Notes: generated from the letters alone by a model not told the origin. 14,987 bases of DNA from an uncultured Bacteroidota bacterium (GCA_903923915.1 CAIXZI010000316.1:1-14987); one strand, 5' to 3'. Shown: positions 1 to 6,746, counted from the stretch's first letter. Translations and numbers: made by a program.

Positions 1-81
1 AATTTTTGGTGGTGGTGCTACTGGTTTGAGAGTGCGAACTTTTTTTAATTGTTCTTCGTGAAATTTTTTATCATCTGACAT
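1..81 (-). CDS. Small hypothetical protein, N-terminal fragment
   Basis: The reading frame starts at the ATG at 81-79 and runs off the window after 27 codons. The visible residues are polar and charged (MSDDKKFHEEQLKKVRTLKP, then V-A and a short proline run), with no signal peptide or membrane segment. The start is supported by a strong Shine-Dalgarno sequence, AAGGAG at 92-87, five bases before the ATG. No other gene in this window has such a site, and Bacteroidota genes usually lack one. The gene begins 13 bases after the tRNA CCA end, a spacing more like a phage genome than the rest of the window. I do not recognise the protein and no function can be given. Confidence 0.55.
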   Translation of the reverse strand, partial: MSDDKKFHEEQLKKVRTLKPVAPPPKI

Positions 82-86
82 ATTAT

Positions 87-92
87 CTCCTT
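87..92 (-). promoter_or_regulatory. Strong Shine-Dalgarno site AAGGAG
   Basis: Read on the minus strand, AAGGAG is followed by ATAAT and then ATG. The starts of the clear Bacteroidota genes in the window (lolA, ettA, the T9SS gene, gdhA, lpd) have only A/T-rich leaders. The site therefore decides the start of the small gene and marks this end as translationally unlike its neighbours. Confidence 0.6.
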
Positions 93-94
93 GT

Positions 95-168
95 TGGTTG
101 CGGGAACTGGAGTCGAACCAATAACTGAGGATTATGAGTCCTATGTGATACCTTTTCACTATCCCGCT
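95..168 (-). tRNA. tRNA with CAT anticodon (Met or Ile2 type)
   Basis: A full cloverleaf of 74 bases with encoded CCA can be folded on the minus strand. The acceptor stem is 168-162 with 105-99. T8 and A9 are at 161-160. The D arm is GTGA/TCAC around a loop with GG. The anticodon loop CTCATAA is at 138-132, with anticodon CAT at 136-134. The variable loop has four bases, the T stem is ATTGG/CCAGT, and the T loop is TTCGACT at 117-111. The discriminator is A98, then CCA at 97-95. Oddities are an A1-A72 mismatch at the end of the acceptor stem and a T27-C43 mismatch. A 1-72 mismatch is an initiator hallmark, but T11-A24 and only two G-C pairs in the lower anticodon stem are elongator-like. CAT could also be read as an Ile2 tRNA after lysidine modification. 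It starts four bases after the glycosyltransferase stop codon. Confidence 0.8.
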
Positions 169-172
169 ATAA

Positions 173-814
173 TTATATAGGATGCTTACTTCTTAAATAA
201 TTTCCAGCATCCTTCATTTTTGTACCTGAACCTAATGATAAACTATCACCATGAATTCGGTATAATAATAAGTAATCTTCAATCACATGAACTTGACATC
301 CTGATTGATATAATCTAATCCAAAAATCCCAATCTTCACGGCCAATCAATACACGATTCTCATCATATCCGTTAATCTTTTGCCATGACGTTTTAGAAAA
401 CATGGAACAACAAATACAAAAGTTTCTAGTTGTAGCATCTTTGTATGATGTTGGTACATGAGCCCATGGTGCATTTTGAATTAAACCATCTTCATTATTA
501 GCTTCAAAGTTTTTAATGGTTACTTCTTGTGCATCTTTATTATGTGTCCATACGGTTTTTCCGTCGCATACAATGGTGTTGCCAGGAATTTCTAACTTAA
601 ACTTATTGCCTTTAACCTGTATTTTGCCGCTTTGTTTATCAGTTTGTTTTTTTTCTTTGTTTAAAAGAACAAGCTCATATTCTGCCGAAATAGTTTTGTA
701 TGATTTTGTTGTTTTACTCAAATCATCTAAAATGGCTTTTGCCTTTGGATCTTGATCTTGAGCAAAGCCATTAAATGCAAACAGAAGTGTTAAAACGGAA
801 AATATTTTTTTCAT
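173..814 (-). CDS. Chimeric ORF: LolA N-terminal half joined to GT2 C-terminal half
   Basis: Residues 1-112 look like a Bacteroidota LolA, the periplasmic chaperone that carries lipoproteins to the outer membrane. They have a signal peptide (about 1-19, ending FAFNGFAQ), then DPKAKAILD, GKIQVKGNKFKLEIPG and a DGKTVWT motif at 84-90. From about residue 113 the sequence changes to the C-terminal part of a family 2 glycosyltransferase. It has a hydrophobic Cys-rich FCICCSMF, then W-Q-K-I-N-G-Y-D-E, G-R-E-D-W-D-F-W at 158-165, and L-L-L-Y-R-I-H-G-D-S at 182-191. The LolA half lacks its C-terminal beta-strands and the transferase half lacks its nucleotide-binding N-terminus, so neither should work normally. 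A secreted LolA joined to a cytosolic-type sugar transferase makes no biological sense, so I infer a recombination or assembly junction. A TAAATTTG element at 912-905 could serve as its promoter. The gene lies 95 bases downstream of ettA on the same strand. Confidence 0.7.
   Translation of the reverse strand: MKKIFSVLTLLFAFNGFAQDQDPKAKAILDDLSKTTKSYKTISAEYELVLLNKEKKQTDKQSGKIQVKGNKFKLEIPGNTIVCDGKTVWTHNKDAQEVTIKNFEANNEDGLIQNAPWAHVPTSYKDATTRNFCICCSMFSKTSWQKINGYDENRVLIGREDWDFWIRLYQSGCQVHVIEDYLLLYRIHGDSLSLGSGTKMKDAGNYLRSKHPI
470..490. other. Apparent junction between LolA-type and virus-like sequence
   Basis: The protein signature switches here from LolA (ending around N-N-E-D-G-L-I) to glycosyltransferase (starting around Q-N-A-P-W-A-H). 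Left of this point lie compact spacing, a tRNA and a strong Shine-Dalgarno site. Right of it all features are typical Bacteroidota. The exact base cannot be fixed from the sequence alone. Confidence 0.55.
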
Positions 815-840
815 ATTGTTGTTGTTTTCAATTATTTATT

Positions 841-889
841 GTCATGTTGAGTTTGTCGAAACATCATACTTCGACAGGCTCAGTATGAC
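841..889. repeat. Palindromic intergenic repeat (Bacteroidota type)
   Basis: The arm GTCATGTTGAGTTTGTCGAA at 841-860 is an inverted copy of 870-889, pairing at 16 of 20 positions, with a nine-base loop between. Most of the differences keep G-T pairing in RNA. The motif CTTCGACAGGCTCA in its right arm recurs exactly at 13972-13985 and with two changes at 5941-5954. There is no T-run after either arm, so it is not a standard intrinsic terminator. It sits between ettA and lolA, where a transcript hairpin could affect read-through or RNA stability. I recall similar sequences as common intergenic repeats in Bacteroidota genomes, but no copy count can be given here. Confidence 0.7.
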
Positions 890-909
890 TTGCAATTTTT
901 ATACCAAAT

Positions 910-2598
910 TTACACCGTAAGTTTTTTATAACGTACACGCTTAGGCTCTACATTACCCAAACGTTTCTTTTTATTTTCTTCATATTCGCTGTAACCACCT
1001 TCAAACCAATAAGCTGTGCTATCGCCCTCAAAGGCTAAAATGTGTGTACAAACACGATCTAAAAACCATCTATCGTGACTAATAATAACTGCGCAACCTG
1101 CAAAATCATTCAAACCTTCTTCTAAGGCACGCAATGTGTTTACATCTAAATCGTTGGTTGGCTCATCCAGTAAAAGTACGTTGCCTTCTTCTTTCAATGC
1201 TAAAGCTAAGTGTAAGCGATTACGTTCTCCACCTGATAGCACTGAACATTTTTTACCCTGATCAGATCCTGCAAAGTTAAAGCGAGAGATATATGCACGT
1301 GAGTTCATTGGTTTTCCACCAAGCATCAAGTTTTCTAAACCATCGCTAATAACATCATAAACTGTTTTGTTGGGATCTATGCTTGCGTGAGATTGATCTA
1401 CATAAGCAATTTTAACCGTTGGCCCAACTTTAAAATCTCCTGTATTTGGCTTTTCTTGTCCCATAATCATGCGGAACAAAGTTGTTTTACCGGCACCGTT
1501 TGGCCCAATAATACCTACAATTCCCGCAGGGGGTAATTTAAACGAAAGGTGTTCGTACAACAACCTGTCGCCAAAACCTTTAGAAATATCAATGGCTTCA
1601 ATAACTTCGTTACCCAAACGCGGACCGTTAGGAATAAAGATCTCCAGTTTATCTTCTTTATCCTTCACATCTTCATTCATCATTTTATCGTAGTTGGCCA
1701 AACGTGCTTTTTGTTTCACACCACGTCCTTTTACTCCCTGACGAACCCATTCTAACTCACGCGCTAAGGTTTTCTGACGCTTGCTTTCTGTTTTCTCTTC
1801 TTGTTTTAAACGAGCACCTTTTTGTTCTAACCAACTTGAGTAATTACCTTTCCATGGAATACCTTCGCCTCTATCTAACTCTAATATCCATCCGGCCACG
1901 TTATCTAAGAAATATCTATCATGCGTTACGGCAATAATAGTTCCTTTATAATTTTGCAAATGTTGCTCTAACCAATCAACGCTTTCGGCATCCAAGTGAT
2001 TGGTTGGCTCATCTAATAATAAAATATCGGGTTCTTGTAAAAGTAAACGACACAATGCAATACGACGACGTTCTCCACCCGATAATACTTTTACAGGGGT
2101 ATTACTTTCCGGACAACGAAGCGCATCCATAGCCTGCTCTAAACGATTATCTAAATTCCATAAATCTAAACGATCAATTTCATCTTGTAAAACAGCTTGA
2201 CGAGCCATCAACTTATCCATTTTATCCGGATCGTTCAAATATTCATCTTCACCAAATTTGTTGTTTACTTCTTCATACTCAGCAAGTATATCGGTATGTT
2301 TTTTTACACCTTCGCGTACAACCTCTATACAGGTTTTGTTATCGTCTAATTGGGGCTCTTGCTCAAGCATGCCAATAGAGTAGCCCGGCGATTGGTGTAT
2401 CTCTCCCAAATAATCTTTATCCATGCCCGCCATAATGCGCAGCAGCGTTGACTTACCCGAACCGTTTAAACCCAGCACGCCAATTTTAGCGCCATAGTAA
2501 AACGAAATATAAATATCTTTTAAAACCTGTTTTTGTGGCGGATGGATTTTACTCACATTTACCATACTATAAATTATTTGCCTTCCTTCTGTTGACAT
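910..2598 (-). CDS. ettA: EttA, energy-dependent translational throttle protein (ABC-F ATPase)
   Basis: EttA binds the ribosomal E site and, depending on the ATP/ADP ratio, gates the first steps of elongation. It is cytoplasmic and has no membrane part. The 562 residues match the family length (E. coli about 555). There are two ATPase domains. Domain 1 has Walker A GLNGSGKST (43-51), Q80, signature LSGGE (172-176), Walker B DILLLDEP (191-198) with E197, and H226. Domain 2 has Walker A GPNGAGKTT (365-373), Q402, LSGGE (454-458), LLLDEP (475-480) with E479, and H508. The arm insert lies at about 90-140 and the charged linker at about 255-315. The start PPQKQVLKDIYISF and PGYSIGMLEQEPQL fit EttA better than Uup or the antibiotic-resistance ABC-F proteins. 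The ATG at 2598 has an A/T-rich leader and a TATATTTG -7 element at 2637-2630. All catalytic residues are present. Confidence 0.95.
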   Translation of the reverse strand: MSTEGRQIIYSMVNVSKIHPPQKQVLKDIYISFYYGAKIGVLGLNGSGKSTLLRIMAGMDKDYLGEIHQSPGYSIGMLEQEPQLDDNKTCIEVVREGVKKHTDILAEYEEVNNKFGEDEYLNDPDKMDKLMARQAVLQDEIDRLDLWNLDNRLEQAMDALRCPESNTPVKVLSGGERRRIALCRLLLQEPDILLLDEPTNHLDAESVDWLEQHLQNYKGTIIAVTHDRYFLDNVAGWILELDRGEGIPWKGNYSSWLEQKGARLKQEEKTESKRQKTLARELEWVRQGVKGRGVKQKARLANYDKMMNEDVKDKEDKLEIFIPNGPRLGNEVIEAIDISKGFGDRLLYEHLSFKLPPAGIVGIIGPNGAGKTTLFRMIMGQEKPNTGDFKVGPTVKIAYVDQSHASIDPNKTVYDVISDGLENLMLGGKPMNSRAYISRFNFAGSDQGKKCSVLSGGERNRLHLALALKEEGNVLLLDEPTNDLDVNTLRALEEGLNDFAGCAVIISHDRWFLDRVCTHILAFEGDSTAYWFEGGYSEYEENKKKRLGNVEPKRVRYKKLTV

Positions 2599-2629
2599 TT
2601 GCTGTAGGTTATTTTATTAAATAAGACGG

Positions 2630-2637
2630 CAAATATA
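2630..2637 (-). promoter_or_regulatory. Predicted -7 element TATATTTG for ettA
   Basis: On the minus strand this matches the Bacteroidota primary-sigma -7 consensus TAnnTTTG and would start a transcript about 25 bases before the ettA ATG. I see no clear TTG -33 element at the usual distance, so this is a weak call. Confidence 0.35.
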
Positions 2638-2663
2638 CAATTTGGCGCTGAGATTATTAACCA

Positions 2664-2694
2664 TTGTTTTTAAGGTTTATTTTAAGTAGATTTG
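2664..2694 (+). promoter_or_regulatory. Predicted Bacteroidota promoter (TTG, 20 bases, TAGATTTG)
   Basis: TTG at 2664-2666 and TAGATTTG at 2687-2694 are 20 bases apart, fitting the Bacteroidota -33/-7 promoter. Transcription would start near 2700, giving a leader of about 13 bases before the ATG at 2714. It is back to back with the ettA promoter. Confidence 0.55.
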
Positions 2695-2713
2695 AGTTAT
2701 TAATCTATTTATT

Positions 2714-3649
2714 ATGAAAAAAATACTATTTATTTTTTTATTGACTTGTACTATACAAATAAATGCACAATGTCCAATAACAGTAACTGGCAATCATAGT
2801 GTTTGTGATGGAATTAGCGATACCTTAACAGCAAGTGGAGCTACTTCTTATACTTGGATGCCAAGTGGAGATACAGGAGCATCTATTATTGTGACACCAA
2901 CTGTTACCACAACATATACCGTTACGGCTAATACAGGCACTTGCTTAGCAACTAATACAATAAATGTTACTGTACATCAATTACCCGCAGTAACTTTTAC
3001 TACAGACATTAATTACCCCAATTTTGATATTTACCCAACTTATTCTTCTAACGTAGCCACTGCTTCTTGGGAAATAGAGATTGATAGTCGTACAGCAATT
3101 TACATAACCCCTTATTCTTATAACCGTTCTTTTTATTATTTTTATAACCTTTACCCACAAGGTACAGTTACTATTACTAACCCAGGTACAGGAGGTTATA
3201 TAACTGACTATACAGTTTGTGTTAAAGTAGGCGATGTATTTGGTTGCGTAGATACTAACTATTACTGTTGCGGATGGGGTTCAAATACTCATTGTGAATG
3301 GGGTAACCTTTGCACAGAATGTGATACTAGTACAGCTACAATTGTTTATGATGTAAATGTTTCTCAAAACCCAACAACAGGCTTTGATAAATTAGCAAAA
3401 AGTAATTCTCAAATCTCCATTTATCCCAACCCAAGCAATGGCATTTTTAATTTGTCTATTAGTCAATTTGATAATGAGAAAACACATGATATAGAAATAT
3501 ATAATTTAATAGGTGAGTGTGTTCATCGTCAAAATATTATATCTGCAACCAGTAAAATTGATGTAAATAGTTTACCAAACGGCATTTATAACATCAGCCT
3601 TACAAGCAGTAAGGGCATAGAAAATAAGCACATTGTTATTGTTAAGTAA
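2714..3649 (+). CDS. Cysteine-rich secreted protein with T9SS sorting domain
   Basis: This is an exported protein of unknown function. A signal peptide (1-18, MKKILFIFLLTCTIQINA) is followed by an Ig-like module (about 20-88) with the V-C-D-G, LTASGAT-Y-T-W and TTTYTVTA pattern seen in many Bacteroidota surface proteins. The middle (about 90-215) is unrecognised and rich in Tyr, Thr and Asn. It has seven cysteines between 169 and 203, including a C185-C186 pair. The C-terminus (about 233-311) is a type A T9SS sorting domain: SIYPNPSNGIFNL, then E-I-Y-N-L-I-G-E, then LPNGIYNISL and a final I-V-I-V-K. By family knowledge such a protein crosses the outer membrane through T9SS and is released or anchored to surface lipopolysaccharide. 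It has its own promoter and stands alone between ettA and gdhA. The Ig-like module resembles those in the protein at the right end of the window. Confidence 0.85.
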   Translation: MKKILFIFLLTCTIQINAQCPITVTGNHSVCDGISDTLTASGATSYTWMPSGDTGASIIVTPTVTTTYTVTANTGTCLATNTINVTVHQLPAVTFTTDINYPNFDIYPTYSSNVATASWEIEIDSRTAIYITPYSYNRSFYYFYNLYPQGTVTITNPGTGGYITDYTVCVKVGDVFGCVDTNYYCCGWGSNTHCEWGNLCTECDTSTATIVYDVNVSQNPTTGFDKLAKSNSQISIYPNPSNGIFNLSISQFDNEKTHDIEIYNLIGECVHRQNIISATSKIDVNSLPNGIYNISLTSSKGIENKHIVIVK

Positions 3650-3741
3650 TATATTCTGAACTTATTTAACACAATTAAAAAATTCATCTTCAAAAAATGG
3701 GCTTTAGGCTATAATAATGTACCACCATTTTAAGAAATTGT

Positions 3742-3749
3742 TACATTTG
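3742..3749 (+). promoter_or_regulatory. Predicted -7 element TACATTTG for the glutamate dehydrogenase gene
   Basis: This is a perfect TAnnTTTG match, with a leader of about 30 bases to the ATG at 3786. No good TTG is seen about 20 bases upstream, so confidence is moderate. Confidence 0.45.
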
Positions 3750-3785
3750 CGGGCAGAAATTGATGTTTAACTAAAACAAAAAAGT

Positions 3786-5060
3786 ATGTCCGCACACACT
3801 GCCGCCTCTCAAGTAGTTCACGAAAGTATGTTCGATTCGGTTTTAGCTCGCTTAGATGCAGCTGTAAAAGCTATGAATCTGTCAGAAGAAGTTGCCCAAG
3901 TTCTAAGAAATCCACAAAAATTAGTAAAAGTAAGCTTGCCCGTTATGATGGATAGCGGCAAAGTTCAGATATTTGAAGGGTACCGTTGTGTACACTCTAC
4001 GCATTTAGGCCCATCAAAAGGTGGTATCCGTTATGCAATGGATGTTAACCAAGACGAAGTTATGGCGCTTGCTGCCTGGATGAGCTTTAAATGTGCTGTT
4101 GCCAACTTGCCTTATGGCGGTGGTAAAGGTGGCGTTAAATGCGATCCTCGTAAAATGAGTGTTGGTGAGTTAGAGCGCCTTACACGTGCTTATGCAAAAT
4201 CTATGCGCGATGTATTTGGTGTTAATAAAGATATTCCTGCGCCTGACATGGGTACCAGCGGTCGCGAAATGGCTTGGATTTTAGATGAATTAAATAAAAT
4301 ACATGGAGAAGATGCTCCAGGTGTTATTACAGGTAAACCAATTGCTTTAGGTGGTTCTTTAGGCAGAGATGCCGCTACCGGACGTGGTGTGATGGTTTCT
4401 ACCCTTTGTGCTTTAAACAAAATGGGTATCGATCCTAAAAAAGCTACTGCTGCCGTACAAGGTTTTGGTAACGTAGGTTCTCACACGGCTCGTTTATTAT
4501 CTGAAAAAGGCATTAAAATTTGTGCTATTGGAGATCATACAGCTACTTTTTATAATGAAAAAGGCATCGACATTCATGCTGCTTTAGAGTATGTAAAAAC
4601 AAGTGGTGGAGTTTTAAAAGGCTTTAAAGGTGGGGTTGAAATTAAACCAAATGAGTTATTAACTGCTAAAGTTGATGTATTAGTGCCAGCAGCTTTACAA
4701 AACGTAATTACAGAAGAAGTTGCACACAACATACACGCTAAACTAATAGTAGAAGGTGCAAACGGACCAACTACACCGGAGGCTGATTCTATTTTACAAG
4801 AAAAAAACATTATTGTTGTGCCGGATATTTTGGCTAACGGTGGTGGCGTTACAGTATCTTACTTTGAGTGGGTACAAAATAAAATGGGTTACTACTGGAC
4901 AGAAAATGAAGTGAACGAAAAGCACGATTTAAGCATGGAAACTGCTTTTAATAATGTTTGGACAAACGCACACGAATATAAAACTACCATGCGTTTAGGT
5001 GCTTACATTACAGCACTTAAAAAAATTGAGCAAGGAGTTAAATTAAAAGGTTTCTATTAG
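3786..5060 (+). CDS. gdhA: Glutamate dehydrogenase (Glu/Leu/Phe/Val dehydrogenase family)
   Basis: The enzyme interconverts glutamate with 2-oxoglutarate and ammonia using NAD(P), linking nitrogen and carbon metabolism in the cytoplasm. At 424 residues it is the short hexameric form. The substrate domain shows GPSKGGIRY (K78), K102, and PYGGGKGGVK with catalytic K114, which align with the three active-site lysines known from the family. D154 in PAPDMGTSGRE is the catalytic aspartate. The nucleotide domain has VQGFGNVG (224-231) and PAALQNVI (301-308), then VEGANGPTTPEAD (322-334) and ILANGGGVTVSYFEW (348-362). Glutamate rather than leucine or valine as substrate is inferred from overall resemblance to the NAD-dependent RocG/GudB type. 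Cofactor choice cannot be settled by eye. The first ATG is used, with an A-rich leader. It is monocistronic, with a -7 element upstream and a strong terminator 20 bases downstream. Confidence 0.9.
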   Translation: MSAHTAASQVVHESMFDSVLARLDAAVKAMNLSEEVAQVLRNPQKLVKVSLPVMMDSGKVQIFEGYRCVHSTHLGPSKGGIRYAMDVNQDEVMALAAWMSFKCAVANLPYGGGKGGVKCDPRKMSVGELERLTRAYAKSMRDVFGVNKDIPAPDMGTSGREMAWILDELNKIHGEDAPGVITGKPIALGGSLGRDAATGRGVMVSTLCALNKMGIDPKKATAAVQGFGNVGSHTARLLSEKGIKICAIGDHTATFYNEKGIDIHAALEYVKTSGGVLKGFKGGVEIKPNELLTAKVDVLVPAALQNVITEEVAHNIHAKLIVEGANGPTTPEADSILQEKNIIVVPDILANGGGVTVSYFEWVQNKMGYYWTENEVNEKHDLSMETAFNNVWTNAHEYKTTMRLGAYITALKKIEQGVKLKGFY

Positions 5061-5080
5061 TAGAAATATAGGGTTTGTGT

Positions 5081-5109
5081 AAAAAAGTCGCCCGAAAAGC
5101 GACTTTTTT
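5081..5109 (+). terminator. Intrinsic terminator after gdhA
   Basis: AAAAAAGTCGC (5081-5091) pairs perfectly with GCGACTTTTTT (5099-5109) around a seven-base loop. The G/C part is five pairs and six Ts follow it. The flanking A-run makes it symmetrical, so it could also stop transcription from the other strand. It isolates gdhA from plsY. Confidence 0.85.
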
Positions 5110-5188
5110 GCTTAAAAAGCCTTTATTTTTAAACATTATATTGTTTTAAACAATTTGTTAAGATTTAGTTAATCATTTAATAAATTAG

Positions 5189-5196
5189 TAAATTTG
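5189..5196 (+). promoter_or_regulatory. Possible -7 element TAAATTTG for plsY
   Basis: This matches TAnnTTTG but ends only five bases before the ATG at 5202, so a transcript from it would have almost no leader. The local sequence is very A/T-rich and a chance match is possible. Confidence 0.3.
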
Positions 5197-5201
5197 CTAT
5201 T

Positions 5202-5846
5202 ATGCTAAATAACGTTTTTGAACTTATTTTAATTTTTGCAGCCTACTTAATTGGTTCTCTGCCATTTGCGGTTTGGGTTGGTAAATTGTTTTACGGCATT
5301 GATGTGCGCGAGTTTGGCAGCGGCAATGCAGGTGCTACCAATGTTTTTAGAGTTTTAGGTAAAAAAGCGGGTATTCCGGTTTTATTAATGGATGTGTTAA
5401 AAGGTGTGGCTGCGGTTGCATTAGCCACTTTTAGTGATTTCAATTCGCATTCAACGCCACTTATTAATTATCAAATTGCTATAGGTATTGCGGCTGTATT
5501 AGGGCATATATTTCCTTTATTTGCCGGTTTTAGAGGCGGTAAAGGTGTGGCTACTTTATTAGGTGTTGGTGTGGCTATAACCCCTATTGGAGCTGGTATG
5601 TCTGTAATGGTGTTTTTACTTATGCTGCTTGTTTTTAGATACGTTTCTTTAGCATCTATGAGTGCAGGTTTATCTTTTCCGTTTATTGTATTGGTTGTGT
5701 TACATAACAGTCCGGTTTCTTTAATTCTGTTTTCTTTTATGGTAGCGGCATTGCTTATTATTACTCATAAAAAGAATATACAACGCTTGCTTAAAAAACA
5801 AGAGCCAAAAATTAACCTTAAATTGGTTAAAGTAAAAGCTAAGTAA
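5202..5846 (+). CDS. plsY: PlsY, acyl-phosphate:glycerol-3-phosphate acyltransferase
   Basis: PlsY transfers the acyl group from acyl-phosphate (made by PlsX) to glycerol-3-phosphate, giving lysophosphatidic acid, the first committed step of phospholipid synthesis at the inner membrane. The 214 residues fit the family. All three conserved loops are visible. Loop 1 is SGNAGATN (40-47) with R50, loop 2 is GHIFPLFAGFRGGKGVAT (101-118), and loop 3 is HKKNIQRLLK (189-198). Hydrophobic stretches at about 5-27, 55-76, 91-109, 118-147 and 155-187 agree with the multi-spanning topology. The lysine-rich tail (about 198-214) is a little longer than the motif requires. The ATG at 5202 is the only sensible start, since the next Met is residue 63. 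It converges with the reductase on the minus strand. Confidence 0.93.
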   Translation: MLNNVFELILIFAAYLIGSLPFAVWVGKLFYGIDVREFGSGNAGATNVFRVLGKKAGIPVLLMDVLKGVAAVALATFSDFNSHSTPLINYQIAIGIAAVLGHIFPLFAGFRGGKGVATLLGVGVAITPIGAGMSVMVFLLMLLVFRYVSLASMSAGLSFPFIVLVVLHNSPVSLILFSFMVAALLIITHKKNIQRLLKKQEPKINLKLVKVKAK

Positions 5847-5960
5847 ATTTGCGTTAGGGATTGTAGTGAAAAGCTTTTGTTGTAACCAATAAAACTTGAA
5901 ACGAAAAGCCCGACGGCGTAATCGCCGAAACGCCTCAACCCTTCGAAAAGCTCAGGGAGA
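5847..5960. repeat. Intergenic repeat-like block between plsY and the reductase
   Basis: This convergent gap is compositionally unlike the genes. It holds a GC-rich hairpin, CGGCG-TAAT-CGCCG at 5914-5927, and a half-copy of the palindromic repeat (CTTCGAAAAGCTCA at 5941-5954, 12 of 14 matching 13972-13985). Phrases such as GAAAAGCCCGACGG look to me like widespread Bacteroidota intergenic repeats, which is recall rather than a search. There is no T-run after the hairpin on either strand, so a standard terminator is not supported. Confidence 0.5.
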
Positions 5961-5973
5961 CAATAAGAAAAAT

Positions 5974-6720
5974 TTAATACACGTGCTGTCCGCCGTTGAT
6001 AGAGTAGTTTGATCCCGTTATAAAACTAGATTTATCTGACGCAAGAAAAGAAACCAAATGCGCTACTTCTTCGGTGCCACCAAGTCTGCCCATAGGCACC
6101 TGCGCTACAATTTGGTTAAGCACTTTTTCGGGAACGGCCATAACCATATCGGTTGCGATGTAACCCGGCGAGATGGTATTTACGGTAATGCCAAATTTAG
6201 CAACTTCCATTGCTAAACTTTTTGTAAAACCGTGCATACCTGCTTTTGCCGCACTGTAATTAGTTTGTCCAAATTGTCCGCGTTGCCCGTTAACAGAAGA
6301 GATATTTATAATGCGTCCAAATTTTCTATCCATCATACCTTGCAACACATTGCGAGTACAATTAAATACGCTGTTAAGGTTTGTATTGATAACTGCGTTC
6401 CAATCATCTTTGGTCATGTTTATAAGGCGCATATCACGTGTTATACCCGCGTTGTTTACTAAGGTATCAACCGGCCCGATATCTCTTTCAATTTTTTTAA
6501 TCATTTCAGCAGTGCTGTCAAAATCACTCACATCGCCATAAAATAATTCAACATGGCAATTGTCTTTTTTCATTTCGGCAAGCCAGGGTTCTGATTTTTC
6601 TTTGCTTCGATAATTACCCACTACGTGATAGCCATCTTCGTACAATTTTTTGCACATAGCTGTACCCAAACCACCTGTTGCGCCTGTTACTAAAACAACG
6701 CGTTTATTTTGCTTATCCAT
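5974..6720 (-). CDS. phaB: PhaB-like acetoacetyl-CoA reductase (SDR family)
   Basis: This is a classical short-chain dehydrogenase. PhaB reduces acetoacetyl-CoA to (R)-3-hydroxybutyryl-CoA with NADPH, the second step of polyhydroxybutyrate synthesis. The cofactor site is TGATGGLG (12-19), with NNAG at 89-92. The active site is S142, Y155 and K159, with N114. PhaB rather than FabG is suggested by NISSVNGQRGQFGQTNY (139-155), by SPGYIATDMV (184-193) and by the ending INGGQHVY. All of these closely track the Cupriavidus PhaB signature as I recall it. The start at 6720 fits, with RVVLVTGATGG right after a short polar leader. It is 26 bases downstream of the YbbR-like gene on the same strand, so it may be read from that operon. 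No PHB synthase or thiolase is in the window, so a FabG-type role in fatty acid synthesis remains the main alternative. Confidence 0.8.
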   Translation of the reverse strand: MDKQNKRVVLVTGATGGLGTAMCKKLYEDGYHVVGNYRSKEKSEPWLAEMKKDNCHVELFYGDVSDFDSTAEMIKKIERDIGPVDTLVNNAGITRDMRLINMTKDDWNAVINTNLNSVFNCTRNVLQGMMDRKFGRIINISSVNGQRGQFGQTNYSAAKAGMHGFTKSLAMEVAKFGITVNTISPGYIATDMVMAVPEKVLNQIVAQVPMGRLGGTEEVAHLVSFLASDKSSFITGSNYSINGGQHVY

Positions 6721-6746
6721 TTCAGTAAATCTTTAAGGAAATGAAA

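Noticed and set aside
95..168. Confident call of an initiator tRNA
   Set aside because: Only the unpaired 1-72 position fits. T11-A24 and the missing third G-C pair in the anticodon stem argue against it.
516..755. Plus-strand frame opposite lolA, and similar plus-strand frames opposite ettA (1469-1937)
   Set aside because: Their products resemble no family, and they lie antisense to well-recognised genes with normal coding signals, so they are chance frames.
841..889. The palindrome as an intrinsic terminator for ettA
   Set aside because: No T-run follows either arm, and related partial copies elsewhere suggest a dispersed repeat.
2714..2776. Lipoprotein signal at C20 of the T9SS cargo protein
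   Set aside because: The residues before C20 are I-N-A-Q, which do not fit a lipobox. Cleavage after A18 by signal peptidase I is more likely.
5914..5927. CGGCG-TAAT-CGCCG hairpin as a terminator between plsY and the reductase
   Set aside because: The stem is short and there is no T-run on either side. It looks like part of an intergenic repeat.
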